This document shows, in pieces, positions 6,968 to 15,851 of a stretch of DNA of 64,000 bases. Each line of letters begins with the position of its first letter. Position 1 is the first letter of the stretch. The DNA lies in NCBI GenBank assembly GCA_016703065.1, contig JADJCU010000001.1:744001-808000 (forward strand), in the 5' to 3' direction. The translations under genes were made by a program, and so were the position numbers. This stretch comes from a bacterium. GTDB taxonomy: Bacteria > Electryoneota > RPQS01. The notes beneath the pieces were generated by a model. That model saw nothing but the letters and a program-made list of their open reading frames with translations. It ran no database searches and was not told the origin of the DNA.

Positions 6968-8902
6968 ATGCCCGAAACAATACACGAAAGTAAAGTGAGC
7001 AAAGACTACGGCGCATCGTCAATTACGGTGCTCAAAGGCTTGGAGGCTGTGCGGAAACGCCCGGCGATGTACATCGGCGACATCGGTGTGCGCGGACTGC
7101 ACCACCTCGTCTATGAAGTGGTGGACAATTCCGTCGATGAAGCGATGGCGGGGCATTGCACTGAAATCGAAATGAGCGTCAACGCCGACGGCTCGGTGAC
7201 CGTGCGCGATAACGGGCGCGGTATCCCGGTCGAGATGCATCCGACCGAGAAGAAGTCTTCACTCGAAGTCGTGATGACCGTGCTGCACGCCGGTGGTAAG
7301 TTCGACAAGGATTCCTATAAGGTCTCGGGCGGTCTGCACGGCGTAGGCGTATCGGTGGTGAATGCGCTTTCGGAATCGCTGCGCGTGGAAGTCGTCCGCG
7401 ATGGCGTGCGCTATCAACAGTCATACAAGCGCGGCGCTCCCGACGGCCCGGTGCACGAAGTTGGCAAAGCGCGCGGCCGCGGCACCACAACAACGTTCAT
7501 GCCCGATCAGGACATATTCAAGATCCGCGACTTCAATTTTGAAACGCTGCTCGAGCGCTTGCGCGAACTGGCGTACTTGAATCGCGGACTCAAGATTGAA
7601 GCGGAAGACAAGCGCGACGGCAGAAAAGAGACCTACGAGTTCAAAGGCGGCATCGCGGAGTTCGTGAAATATCTCGACGAGAACCGCACGCCGCTGCAAT
7701 CGAAGCCGATCTATTTCTTCGCGGACCGCGAAGGCGTGCCGGTGGAGATTGCGCTGCAATACAATGACGGCTACACTGAAAATATCGTCACCTACGTCAA
7801 CAATATTCACACGGTCGAGGGCGGCACGCACCTCGTTGGCTTCAAAGCGGCGCTGACGCGCACAATCAACAACTACGCGGCGAAGAACAAGCTGTTCAAG
7901 AACGACAAGATGGCGCTCTCGGGCGACGACGTGCGCGAAGGCCTGACGGCTGTGATCTCGGTGCGCGTGCAGGAGCCGCAGTTTGAAGGGCAGACCAAGA
8001 CGAAGCTCGGCAACAGCGAAATCAAGGGCATTGTCGAGCAGATCGTCAACGAGAAGCTTGGCGAGTACTTCGAAGAGCACCCGCACGACGCGAAAAAGCT
8101 GATTGAAAAGTCCATTCTCGCGGCGCGAGCGCGCGAAGCGGCGCGCAAGGCGCGGGACTTGACGCGGCGCAAGACCGCGCTCGAATCCGGCTCCCTGCCG
8201 GGCAAGCTCGCTGATTGTTCGACGAAGGATATCGAGAAGTCCGAGCTCTACATCGTCGAGGGCGACTCGGCGGGCGGCTCGGCGAAGCAGGGACGCAACC
8301 GCGAGTTTCAGGCAATTCTGCCGCTGCGCGGCAAGGTCATCAATGTCGAGAAGGCGCGGCTTGACAAAATTCTGGCCAATGAAGAGCTGCGCACGCTGAT
8401 TACGGCGATTGGCGCGGGCATCGCGACGGAAGAGGATTTCGAAATTGAGAAGTGCCGTTACGGCAAGATCATCATCATGACTGACGCCGACGTGGACGGA
8501 CAGCATATTCGCACGCTGCTGCTGACGTTCTTCTTCCGCTATCAGCGGCCATTGATCGAGCAAGGCAAGATGTTTATCGCGCAGCCCCCACTCTACGGCG
8601 TGTCGAAGGGTAAGAAGAAGCGTTACGCGATGGACGAAGTCGAGCGCGACGCGATCATTCAGAAGGATTTCAACGGCCCGCAAGGCGTGATGGTGCAGCG
8701 CTACAAGGGACTCGGCGAAATGAATCCGGAGCAGTTGTGGGAGACGACGATGGATCCTGAGAACCGCACGCTGCTGGTGGTGACGCTGGAAGACGCCGCC
8801 GCCGCCGATCACGTCTTCTCGATGCTGATGGGCGACGCCGTTGAACCGCGCCGCGAATTCATCGAGCGCAACGCCAAGTATGCGACCGCGATCGACGTGT
8901 AA
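6968..8902 (+). CDS. gyrB: DNA gyrase subunit B
   Basis: 644 residues, the usual length for a short-form GyrB. It is the ATPase subunit of the A2B2 topoisomerase that introduces negative supercoils. The GHKL ATPase domain shows the start KRPAMYIGD, the N-box VYEVVDNSVDEAMAG and DNGRGIPVEMHP, and SGGLHGVGVSVVNALS. The TOPRIM domain has IVEGDSAGGSAKQGR and IMTDADVDGQHIRTL, with the metal-binding E and DxD. The C-terminal tail ends with the RYKGLGEMNPEQLWETTM block. No strong ribosome site is visible before ATG 6968. An Abi-type gene follows after only 11 bases. gyrA is 16.5 kb away. Confidence 0.98.
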   Translation: MPETIHESKVSKDYGASSITVLKGLEAVRKRPAMYIGDIGVRGLHHLVYEVVDNSVDEAMAGHCTEIEMSVNADGSVTVRDNGRGIPVEMHPTEKKSSLEVVMTVLHAGGKFDKDSYKVSGGLHGVGVSVVNALSESLRVEVVRDGVRYQQSYKRGAPDGPVHEVGKARGRGTTTTFMPDQDIFKIRDFNFETLLERLRELAYLNRGLKIEAEDKRDGRKETYEFKGGIAEFVKYLDENRTPLQSKPIYFFADREGVPVEIALQYNDGYTENIVTYVNNIHTVEGGTHLVGFKAALTRTINNYAAKNKLFKNDKMALSGDDVREGLTAVISVRVQEPQFEGQTKTKLGNSEIKGIVEQIVNEKLGEYFEEHPHDAKKLIEKSILAARAREAARKARDLTRRKTALESGSLPGKLADCSTKDIEKSELYIVEGDSAGGSAKQGRNREFQAILPLRGKVINVEKARLDKILANEELRTLITAIGAGIATEEDFEIEKCRYGKIIIMTDADVDGQHIRTLLLTFFFRYQRPLIEQGKMFIAQPPLYGVSKGKKKRYAMDEVERDAIIQKDFNGPQGVMVQRYKGLGEMNPEQLWETTMDPENRTLLVVTLEDAAAADHVFSMLMGDAVEPRREFIERNAKYATAIDV

Positions 8903-8913
8903 GAGGTTGTTTT

Positions 8914-9420
8914 GTGTTTAAGGAAATAGCTGACGTGTTCGATCTTCTTCAGCGTGAAGGCTTCATCACTTCATGGGCGCTTGGTCGCGGAGTCGCGACG
9001 ATCTTTCACTCAGAGCCCTTCTATACGGAAGATGTAGACGTCTTCGTCGAACTCACAGGCGAATCCGCACTGGTAAATATGCGTCCCATTTACGACCGTC
9101 TGAGTCAGATGGGAATTGTAGCACAGGGCCAATACGTAATCATTGCGGGTTCCAGTGTGCAGATTATTATTCCTCCTGACGCACTTGAAGCGGAAGCTAT
9201 GCGCGAAGCCGTAGAAATGGAAACGGGGTCGGGCATTGCGAGGTTTTTCAGACCAGAGCACCTTGCTTGCATCTATCTAAGACTGGGGCGACCGAAAGAC
9301 AAAACGAGACTCGTGCTCTTGCTCAAGGACAAGAAGTTTTCGCACGACAGATTTCTCGATATTAGCAAGCGTTTTGACCTGGAGCAGAAATGGCTGGAAT
9401 ACCAAAAGCTGAGTTCTTGA
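8914..9420 (+). CDS. AbiEii-like nucleotidyltransferase
   Basis: 168 residues from GTG 8914 with AAGAGG just upstream. SWALGRGVATIFHSEPFYTEDVDVFV matches the shortened nucleotidyltransferase signature of AbiEii/AbiGii-like proteins: a G-x-G turn, then an Arg/Glu-rich loop and DxD at about residues 41-43. Proteins of this group are often the toxin or NTP-transferring part of type IV toxin-antitoxin or abortive infection pairs. The very small overlapping gene at 9390 would be its partner. It begins 11 bases after gyrB. A housekeeping nucleotidyltransferase role cannot be excluded. Confidence 0.65.
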   Translation: MFKEIADVFDLLQREGFITSWALGRGVATIFHSEPFYTEDVDVFVELTGESALVNMRPIYDRLSQMGIVAQGQYVIIAGSSVQIIIPPDALEAEAMREAVEMETGSGIARFFRPEHLACIYLRLGRPKDKTRLVLLLKDKKFSHDRFLDISKRFDLEQKWLEYQKLSS

Positions 9421-9557
9421 AACAAGCGTTTGAGCAAAAAGAGATGCGCCGCAAAGAGATGAGAGCGCTAAGTTTTGAAGAAAAGTTTGCTGTCTTAAAG
9501 CGCATGTTGGCATGGCGACGAGAAGCGATGAGGATGACGGAAAAGAAGTCGCAATGA
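9390..9557 (+). CDS. Small basic/helical protein, candidate partner of the AbiEii-like NTase
   Basis: A 55-residue frame (MAGIPKAEFLKQAF... ending EKKSQ) whose ATG lies within the end of the nucleotidyltransferase gene and whose TGA overlaps the ATG of the MNT gene (ATGA). It is highly charged and predicted helical (KEMRRKEMRALSFEEKFAVL). Overlap on both sides is typical of translationally coupled toxin-antitoxin operons. No known family recognised. Function is inferred from position only. Confidence 0.55.
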   Translation: MAGIPKAEFLKQAFEQKEMRRKEMRALSFEEKFAVLKRMLAWRREAMRMTEKKSQ

Positions 9558-9874
9558 ACGAATCCCTGAAACCTATTCTTGCTGAATTGAAACAGCGGCT
9601 AACCGAACTTTACGGCGAGCGGCTGTCGCAGCTCATTCTATTCGGCTCCCAAGCCCGCGGCGACGCGACCGAAGATTCCGACGTGGACGTGCTGGTTGTG
9701 TTGGAGGGGGAGGTGGACTTGGAGGAGGAGGTCAGGCGCACGAGTGATTTACGGCTTGAGTATTCGTTGGAGAAGGGGACGCTTATTTGCCCGGTCTTCA
9801 CGTCAAAGAAGAGATATCAAGAACGGAATAGCCCCTTGCTCATGAACGTCCAACGCGAGGGATTGCGTTTGTGA
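9554..9874 (+). CDS. MNT-type minimal nucleotidyltransferase (MntA-like antitoxin)
   Basis: 106 residues from ATG 9554. A longer frame from 9512 exists, but 9554 overlaps the previous stop as ATGA and gives the usual MNT length. The signature GS-x10-DxD is present (G31, S32, D43, D45; LFGSQARGDATEDSDVDVLV). In known MntA/HepT systems the MNT protein transfers AMP to the HEPN toxin and silences it. The HEPN gene follows with a GTGA overlap, which supports this pairing. Confidence 0.85.
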   Translation: MNESLKPILAELKQRLTELYGERLSQLILFGSQARGDATEDSDVDVLVVLEGEVDLEEEVRRTSDLRLEYSLEKGTLICPVFTSKKRYQERNSPLLMNVQREGLRL

Positions 9875-10253
9875 AGGGAACGCCATCGCAGATGATTGAT
9901 GCCGCAAAACGATCCATTCGCGCGGCACGAGTGCTTCTCGATGAAGACCTGCCAGATCAGGCCGCATCTCGGGCCTATTATGCGATGTTCTATGTCGCAT
10001 CGGCACTTCTTAAGAATGAGAGCCTTGAGTTTTCAAGCCATTCTGCGGTGCATGCGGCCTTTGGACGAGAGCTTGCGAATCCAAACCGCGCGTCCCTCGC
10101 GAGATGCATCGGTGGCTGCTCGACGCATTCGTTTATCGAACGGCGGCAGACTACGACACGGAGCACGACATGACCGCCACAATCGTAAACGAAATGATTT
10201 TGCAGGCGGAGGAGTTCGTCCGGGTTGGGGAGGAAAAGGTTGGACGACAGTAA
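9871..10253 (+). CDS. HEPN domain protein (UPF0332 type), partner of MNT; frameshifted
   Basis: Starts at GTG 9871, overlapping the MNT stop. The first frame (to 10173 if followed) gives IRAARVLLDEDLPDQAASRAYYAMFYVASALL, the typical HEPN helix with the YYAMFYVA block. After about 10085-10100 the family pattern continues in another frame: EMHRWLLDAFVYRTAADYDTEHD, containing the R-x3-DY motif of this subgroup, to TAA 10251-10253. One missing base explains the switch. In intact pairs the HEPN protein is an RNA-targeting toxin. Here either the assembly has an error or the toxin is dead. Confidence 0.7.
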
Positions 10254-11034
10254 GGCCGACGACAAGAAGTGGTTGTGGCTGTTTCTTAAGATTGGAGGGG
10301 CGGTTACCGTCGCTTGGCTCGCGACATTTGTTCTTGCCGTTGCTTGTGTTCGTCAAGATGGTTTGGCTGGTCAGTTTGGCGATGTATTTGGAAGTATTAA
10401 CGCGCTTTTTTCGGGACTTGCCTTTGCAGGCGTTATTGTAACCGTGTGGATGCAGCGCGAAGAACTGAAACTTCAGCGCCAGGAGTTGGAAGCAACCAGA
10501 GCGGAACTTCGCGGCCAAAAAGAGCAGATGGAGCTGCAGAACGAGACTTTGCAGCGACAGCAATTTGAGGCGACATTCTTTCAGACTTTAGCTGTGTTTT
10601 CGTCTTACATTGATCAGATGGCAATAGGAAGCGGCAGCCACACCCTTTCAGGTTCTCAACTTTTCAGAAGTCTCAACCGGACTCTACTAGGCAGCTACAA
10701 GATCGAGAAACCGAAAGACTTTGATGTCATATGGGAGAAGTTCTTGCTACAATACCGAGATATTGTGGAGCCGTTTGTCCGACTCGTAAAGGTCCTTTTG
10801 AATCAAATCCAGTTTCATGCGCCATCGCGAGAGAGTGATTACTATGTTCTCGTTAGGGCTCGGCTTGACAATGATCAGTTAGTTGTCCTATTCTTTGCCG
10901 GGCTTTCCGCTCAACACCAAGATCTGCGGTTCCTCGCCGAGAAGTGCGGGTTGTTTCGGTACCTAACCGATTCCGGGTGGACGGCAGAAGGCGAAAACCT
11001 AAAGAGTAGCTACGACGGAACCGCATACCATTAA
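10240..11034 (+). CDS. Putative phage abortive infection membrane protein (putAbiC-like)
   Basis: 264 residues from TTG 10240, chosen because GGGGAGG ends about 8 bases upstream; TTG 10225 is an alternative. Two membrane helices (about residues 10-32 and 48-68) are followed by a coiled coil (MQREELKLQRQELEATRAEL) and then QQFEATFFQTLAVFS and the RARLDNDQLVVLFFAGLS block. This order matches the family annotated as putative phage abortive infection protein, which is common in defence islands. The mechanism in that family is not established. It overlaps the HEPN frame and closes the Abi/TA cluster behind gyrB. Confidence 0.7.
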   Translation: MDDSKADDKKWLWLFLKIGGAVTVAWLATFVLAVACVRQDGLAGQFGDVFGSINALFSGLAFAGVIVTVWMQREELKLQRQELEATRAELRGQKEQMELQNETLQRQQFEATFFQTLAVFSSYIDQMAIGSGSHTLSGSQLFRSLNRTLLGSYKIEKPKDFDVIWEKFLLQYRDIVEPFVRLVKVLLNQIQFHAPSRESDYYVLVRARLDNDQLVVLFFAGLSAQHQDLRFLAEKCGLFRYLTDSGWTAEGENLKSSYDGTAYH

Positions 11035-11043
11035 CGTCCCCCC

Positions 11044-11550
11044 ATGCACACATTCGAACTAAAACACACAACAACGGCGTCGGCGGCGCAGCTGTGGCTG
11101 GCGCTCACAGATCCTAAGTATATTACCAAGTGGGACGGCAACCGCTGGGTGCACAATGACGGGTGCGTGGGCGGAAAGATGCGCGCGCGCACCGAAGAAG
11201 GCACGCTCGCCGAAGCGGAAATCCTGCTTTACGAACCAAGCGAGCGCATCGCCACGCTTGCGCCGATGCCTAAGAATCCGGAAGAGCCCGAAGAGGGATT
11301 CTATTTCGTGCGCCTCGAATTCCGCATCGAAGCCCACGGCAAAGAGACCACGCTGCACATGAAAGCTAACGGCTTTCCCGACGAGTCGTCGTGCACCATG
11401 ATGCGCAATTCGTGGGGCGGATTCTATCTCGAGAAGATCGGCAAAGTCGCGGAGGGAGTGCCCGCCGCCGATACGCTGCACCCTCACACTGCGGGCAACG
11501 ACTTTCCGGGACATGTTCGGCATACCGAGCTTGCCACGGCAAGCGTGTGA
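11044..11550 (+). CDS. SRPBCC/AHSA1 domain protein
   Basis: 168 residues with the START-like SRPBCC fold pattern: an N-terminal strand ELKHTTTASAAQLWLALTDP, the K/W turn YITKWDG, GGKMRARTEEG and a C-terminal helix NSWGGFYLEKIGKV. Members bind hydrophobic ligands or act with Hsp90 (AHSA1). The ligand here is unknown. The last 25 residues extend past the usual domain end. It follows the Abi-like gene by 9 bases but has no functional link to it. Confidence 0.75.
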   Translation: MHTFELKHTTTASAAQLWLALTDPKYITKWDGNRWVHNDGCVGGKMRARTEEGTLAEAEILLYEPSERIATLAPMPKNPEEPEEGFYFVRLEFRIEAHGKETTLHMKANGFPDESSCTMMRNSWGGFYLEKIGKVAEGVPAADTLHPHTAGNDFPGHVRHTELATASV

Positions 11551-11825
11551 CACTGAGCTAAACAGCAGGCCGTCGCCGGCTTGAGCGACTCACGATAATT
11601 ATTCAGGCGGACGCCGGGAAGCGATCCGCACTCATCATAGCATGAACACAGACCGACGAAGGAGATAGCGCACGCGCCGCAATGCGGCAATCAACATGAG
11701 GGAGCAAGCGCCGCCGGATGATCGTGCCCGTCCGACGAGTTTGCGAGTTTCTATCCGTTTTCAACATGGGGAGAGCATGTTTGTCCGCATATCTATCACC
11801 TAACTGATTTGATGAAAAGAAGGCT
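11551..11825. other. Intergenic region, nothing recognised
   Basis: 275 bases with no reading frame of coding quality. It presumably carries the promoter of the downstream small gene. Confidence 0.4.
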
Positions 11826-12227
11826 ATGAGTTTCGTTCGACAAGGCCGGAGCTTCCGAGGAAAACGCAACACGCGTAACACCATCCCGGAATCTCCAGAC
11901 GGTTACATCGTGCAAGTGCACTTCGCCGGACGTCCCGGCACCAACAAGCGAATTATGAACGCACTGCGACGCGAGGTGGCGCAGTACACCGACGACTTGA
12001 AAATGAATAACAGTTTGCTCGCTTCCGGACGCTACCTCTCATCCGTCGGCGGAATGTGGCTTCTCAAAGTAAAAACATTAGTTGACGCAGAGAAGATCGC
12101 GCGGGAATACCCACCTGTAAAGCGAGACCTGCTTACCTTCCGACTCAATGTGCTGGTGGATTCCGACGGCTCGCTGTTGCGCGCTTCAGCGCTTGATCGC
12201 GGTCGCGTGGACCTTTCGCCAGCTTAA
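11826..12227 (+). CDS. Hypothetical protein, possibly YciI-like fold
   Basis: 133 residues with a basic N-terminal tail (RQGRSFRGKRNTRN) and then a compact alpha/beta part. NSLLASGRYLSSVGGMWLLKVKTLVDAEKIAREYP resembles the YciI pattern, in which a strand carrying a Gly-Ser pair is followed by a helix that reads 'A..ia..DP'. The similarity is weak and the catalytic-type histidine and aspartate of YciI are not obvious. AAGAAGG precedes the ATG. Confidence 0.5.
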   Translation: MSFVRQGRSFRGKRNTRNTIPESPDGYIVQVHFAGRPGTNKRIMNALRREVAQYTDDLKMNNSLLASGRYLSSVGGMWLLKVKTLVDAEKIAREYPPVKRDLLTFRLNVLVDSDGSLLRASALDRGRVDLSPA

Positions 12228-12259
12228 ATTCCCGCCCCGGCGCGGGTGAATAGGCAACA

Positions 12260-13390
12260 ATGCACCCCGAAATTCTGATTCTCGGCGCGGGCCTCATGGG
12301 TCGCGTCGCCGCCCATTTCTTTATTCACCATCCCGACGGACCGTACAAAGTCAGACTTGCCGAACTTTCACGCGGCACACTTGATGAGGCCGTCGCGTGG
12401 CTCAATTCGGAGCTCGTCGAGCCGATGATCGTCGATGTGCGCCGCGATGATTCACTCGATAAGGTTATGTCCGGAATCAAGGTCTGCCAATCGTGCGTGC
12501 CGTTCTTCCTGAACCCGACGATTGCGCGCGCATGTTTGGCGAACGGCGCGTCGTTCGTCGATCTCGGCGGCAATCCCGAAGCGACCGACAAGATACTCTC
12601 AATGGACAAAGAGGCGCACACGAAAGGCGTGAGCCTCGTGCCCGACACGGGGCTTGCCCCCGGTCTGACGAACATCCTCGCGTGGGAGCTTGTGCATCGC
12701 TTTACGTCGTGCGACGAAGTGCACGTGCGCGTCGGCGGTTTGCCGCAAGATCCGAGCGGAAGATTGAAGTATGCGCAGTTCTTCTCGATCCACGGACTGC
12801 TGAATGAATACCTCGAAGACGCGCGCGAAATCCGCGACGGCAAGGAGGTCGAAGTGCATTCGCTCGATGAAGTGGAAACGATGCACTTTGATGGTGTCGG
12901 CGAGTTGGAAGCATTCATCACGGCAGGCGGAACATCCACGCTACCGCGCACGCTGCTTGGTCAAGTGAAACGGCTCGACTATAAGACAATCCGCTTCCCG
13001 GGCCATGCCGACTACCTGCAGTTCCTGCGCGAGATTGGCATCACGTCAAACCGTGCCTACCTCTTCGGTGGAAATCCCGTGACGCCGCGCGAGATTCTCG
13101 GCAACGTCCTGGAAGATACGCTGCCGAAGAATGCGCCGGATCGCGTGCTCGTGCGCGTGTGGGCAAAGGGCGACGGCGGCCGCGAGGAAAAACTCGAACT
13201 CAATGTCCTGAGTGACGACGTGAACGGCATCTCGGCGATGGGGCAGATGACCTCTTTCCCGTCGGCGGCGATTACGCGCGCGATCTATCTTGGCGAGATT
13301 CCCCCCGGCGCGCATCCGCAGGAGACCGTCATGAATTTCGAGACCATGAAGAAAGAACTCGCGCTCCGCTGGATTAATCTGAAATCTTAA
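12260..13390 (+). CDS. Saccharopine dehydrogenase family NAD(P)-binding protein (lysine 6-dehydrogenase-like)
   Basis: 376 residues. The N-terminal Rossmann fold starts ILILGAGLMGRVAAHF (GxGxxG at about 8-13). The middle has VPFFLNPTIARACLANGASFVDLGG, typical of the saccharopine dehydrogenase/L-lysine 6-dehydrogenase family, followed by VPDTGLAPGLTNILA. Such enzymes oxidise or reduce lysine-derived imines. The exact substrate cannot be read from the sequence. The gene stands alone between short spacers. Confidence 0.85.
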   Translation: MHPEILILGAGLMGRVAAHFFIHHPDGPYKVRLAELSRGTLDEAVAWLNSELVEPMIVDVRRDDSLDKVMSGIKVCQSCVPFFLNPTIARACLANGASFVDLGGNPEATDKILSMDKEAHTKGVSLVPDTGLAPGLTNILAWELVHRFTSCDEVHVRVGGLPQDPSGRLKYAQFFSIHGLLNEYLEDAREIRDGKEVEVHSLDEVETMHFDGVGELEAFITAGGTSTLPRTLLGQVKRLDYKTIRFPGHADYLQFLREIGITSNRAYLFGGNPVTPREILGNVLEDTLPKNAPDRVLVRVWAKGDGGREEKLELNVLSDDVNGISAMGQMTSFPSAAITRAIYLGEIPPGAHPQETVMNFETMKKELALRWINLKS

Positions 13391-13502
13391 ATTACTCTTC
13401 GTTCTGTTTGTCGGCCGCGTGAATGCTCACGCGACTTGCTCTCTCATATATGTTTGCGCAATAGTTGGATTCGCGGATGAATCAATCATTAGGGAGGATT
13501 GT

Positions 13503-15851
13503 ATGAAGACGCTGACTGTTGGAATTATCATCCTATTGTGTCTGTTCTGTGACAACACGAAGGTCTGCGCCCAGAGCTGCGCGTCGTTGTATACGTTTAC
13601 GCCGTTGACGGACGCGTGTGACGGCGGTAATCCACTTCCGGACGGTACGATTGCCTGCATCTACTGGGATCAGGACAATGACGGACCGGACGGCTCCGAC
13701 CCCCTGCCCGAGATCGGCGAATGCCCTGCCTGCGTGAACTTCAACTGCTTCACCCTAAACGGGGACGAAGTGATGGGCATACCGGGCACGTTCTTCCTCA
13801 TGGAAGCATTCTGCTTTGTGCAGGCGATACCCACGCCCAGCGCCTTTTACGTGGGAATTCACATTGGCGGGAATCTGTGCTGGACATCCGAAGTGTTCGT
13901 AATTGTACAGGGCTTCACTGAAATTGAACTCGACGAGTGGACCTGCGGACCATGTCCAATTGAACCGCCCGGCGAAGTGACGGGTCTGACCGCGACCCAG
14001 AACCTATGTGGACGAATTGAATTGCATTGGAACGCCGCGCGAGGCGCGTGGATTTATGGTCTGTATCGCAACGGAGAGCAGTTTGAACTCGTGCCCGGCT
14101 TGTCGTACATCGATGACGATGTGCCGGGGCCGGGGACATGCTTCGACTATAGCGTGCAAGCGCTGAGCGAATATGGCGCGGGGCCGCTTAGTGATGCAGT
14201 AGAGGGTTGCAGTGGAAGCGAACTGCCGCCGCCGCAACTTGTAACGGCAAGTCACACGCACAACGATCGCGTGCATCTCGAATGGATGTTGCCGGGGCAG
14301 GGATTTCAGGTGGTCGTGTGGCGAAGTGAGGCCGGAAACGTCTTGCAATTAGAAGCGATTGACACTAGCGCTCTGAACGCTACGGCGTATGACGACTTCT
14401 CGGCAGCACCGGGCATCGAATACGCCTATCGGCTTACGTCGTTGAACGAACAGTGCAGTGCTGCAATTCCCAGCGACATCGTTTTCGGGTTGCGACAGGA
14501 GGTCATTCCGATTCTCTTTGAAGAGCTTGTCGTCGCGACAGACCTCGCCGGCGCAATGTCGGCGGAGGTTGCCGATCTTGACGCTGACGGCGACTTGGAC
14601 GTTGTCGCAGCGGGTATGTTTGCCGACAAGGTCGCGTGGTATGAAAATGACGGCGACATGAATTTTGCCGAACACGTGCTTGTGACCGGTTGGCAAGGCG
14701 CGCGCGCGGTGGACATTGGTGATATTGACAGCGACGGTGATGTGGATATCGCTGCGGTGGCCTATTTCGAGAGTTCGCTGATGTGGTGGGAAAAGACTCC
14801 GGCGGGCTACGTCATGCTGCCGATTTCCGGCGCGGTCTTTGGAGCTACGGATGTAGAAATTGTGAATGTCACAGGTGATGGGGCGGTAGAAATTCTCACG
14901 ACAGCGGCGGCCACCGGCGAAATTTCAAAGTGGGAGTACATCGGCGATCAGGAGTTTTCACGCTCGATTTTTGCTGACGATCTGCCGGGACTGCGCTCGC
15001 TGTCGAGCGGTTTCTTTCGCAACCCAAACAGTCTGCGTCTTTTCGCTGCGGCGCACGAGAGCGGGGAGCTTGTGTCCTGGTCTTCAGTCAACGCTTACGC
15101 TCGCCAGTCGTTGGGGTTCTATCCCGGACTCAGCGCGTGCGGCGGCGCCCAACTCAATATCGAGGCAGACAGCGTGGTGGATGCGTTCTTCTGCGTGAAC
15201 GATGATAACTACCTCGGCTGGCGCGACGGAGCCACGGGCGAGGTCCACGACGTTTCCTCACTCATCGAGTCCCCGCGTGACGTTGTGGCCGCTCGCGTCG
15301 ATGGCGATCCGCGCGATGATTTAGTGCTTGCCTCCGCACATGAGATTTCATGGTGGCGCGGCACAGAGCACCGCTTTTACCGTAACGTGATCACCGACAA
15401 TCTGCCGCAGGCCTCCGCCGTGCGCGCGCTCGACTTCGACGGCGATGGTGACATGGATGTTCTTGCGGCGGGCGACAACGAGATTCGACTCTTCCGTTCA
15501 ACGCTCGCCGACGATGCAAATAATCAGACGCTCGCGCAGCCTGTGGTTGAGGATGATGGCAGCCCGCGTGGAACAGACGCACTGCCGCGCGACTTCGCAC
15601 TAAAGCAAAACTATCCGAATCCGTTCAACGCGACGACGCAGATACGCTTTGAGTTGCCCGAAGCGAGCGAGGCCGCGCTGACCATTTTCGACACGAGAGG
15701 CCGTGAAGTTGCGACAGTCGTAAACGGAGAAACGGCCGCAGGTGCGCACGTTGTTGCATTTGGCGCGAGCGGATTGCCCTCGGGGGTCTATTTCTGTCGG
15801 TTGACTGCGGGAGCGCATGTGGAAACCAGGAAGATGGTACTGCTGAAATGA
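13503..15851 (+). CDS. T9SS cargo with fibronectin III and FG-GAP/VCBS repeats
   Basis: 782 residues from ATG 13503, selected because GGGAGGA lies at 13491-13497 and a signal peptide (KTLTVGIIILLCLFC) starts there. The order is: a cysteine-rich N-terminal domain, two fibronectin III-like domains (PGEVTGLTATQ..., PPQLVTASHTHNDRVHLEW), a seven-bladed type propeller of FG-GAP repeats with Ca-binding loops (DLDADGDLDVVAAG, DIDSDGDVDIAAV, DFDGDGDMDVLAAG) and a T9SS sorting domain (QNYPNPFNATTQIRF ... KMVLLK). It is probably a surface or released adhesin-like protein. The stop overlaps the next start (ATGA). Confidence 0.88.
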   Translation: MKTLTVGIIILLCLFCDNTKVCAQSCASLYTFTPLTDACDGGNPLPDGTIACIYWDQDNDGPDGSDPLPEIGECPACVNFNCFTLNGDEVMGIPGTFFLMEAFCFVQAIPTPSAFYVGIHIGGNLCWTSEVFVIVQGFTEIELDEWTCGPCPIEPPGEVTGLTATQNLCGRIELHWNAARGAWIYGLYRNGEQFELVPGLSYIDDDVPGPGTCFDYSVQALSEYGAGPLSDAVEGCSGSELPPPQLVTASHTHNDRVHLEWMLPGQGFQVVVWRSEAGNVLQLEAIDTSALNATAYDDFSAAPGIEYAYRLTSLNEQCSAAIPSDIVFGLRQEVIPILFEELVVATDLAGAMSAEVADLDADGDLDVVAAGMFADKVAWYENDGDMNFAEHVLVTGWQGARAVDIGDIDSDGDVDIAAVAYFESSLMWWEKTPAGYVMLPISGAVFGATDVEIVNVTGDGAVEILTTAAATGEISKWEYIGDQEFSRSIFADDLPGLRSLSSGFFRNPNSLRLFAAAHESGELVSWSSVNAYARQSLGFYPGLSACGGAQLNIEADSVVDAFFCVNDDNYLGWRDGATGEVHDVSSLIESPRDVVAARVDGDPRDDLVLASAHEISWWRGTEHRFYRNVITDNLPQASAVRALDFDGDGDMDVLAAGDNEIRLFRSTLADDANNQTLAQPVVEDDGSPRGTDALPRDFALKQNYPNPFNATTQIRFELPEASEAALTIFDTRGREVATVVNGETAAGAHVVAFGASGLPSGVYFCRLTAGAHVETRKMVLLK

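Noticed and set aside
7421..8812. 463-residue minus-strand frame
   Set aside because: Antisense shadow of gyrB, which is fully supported by motifs.
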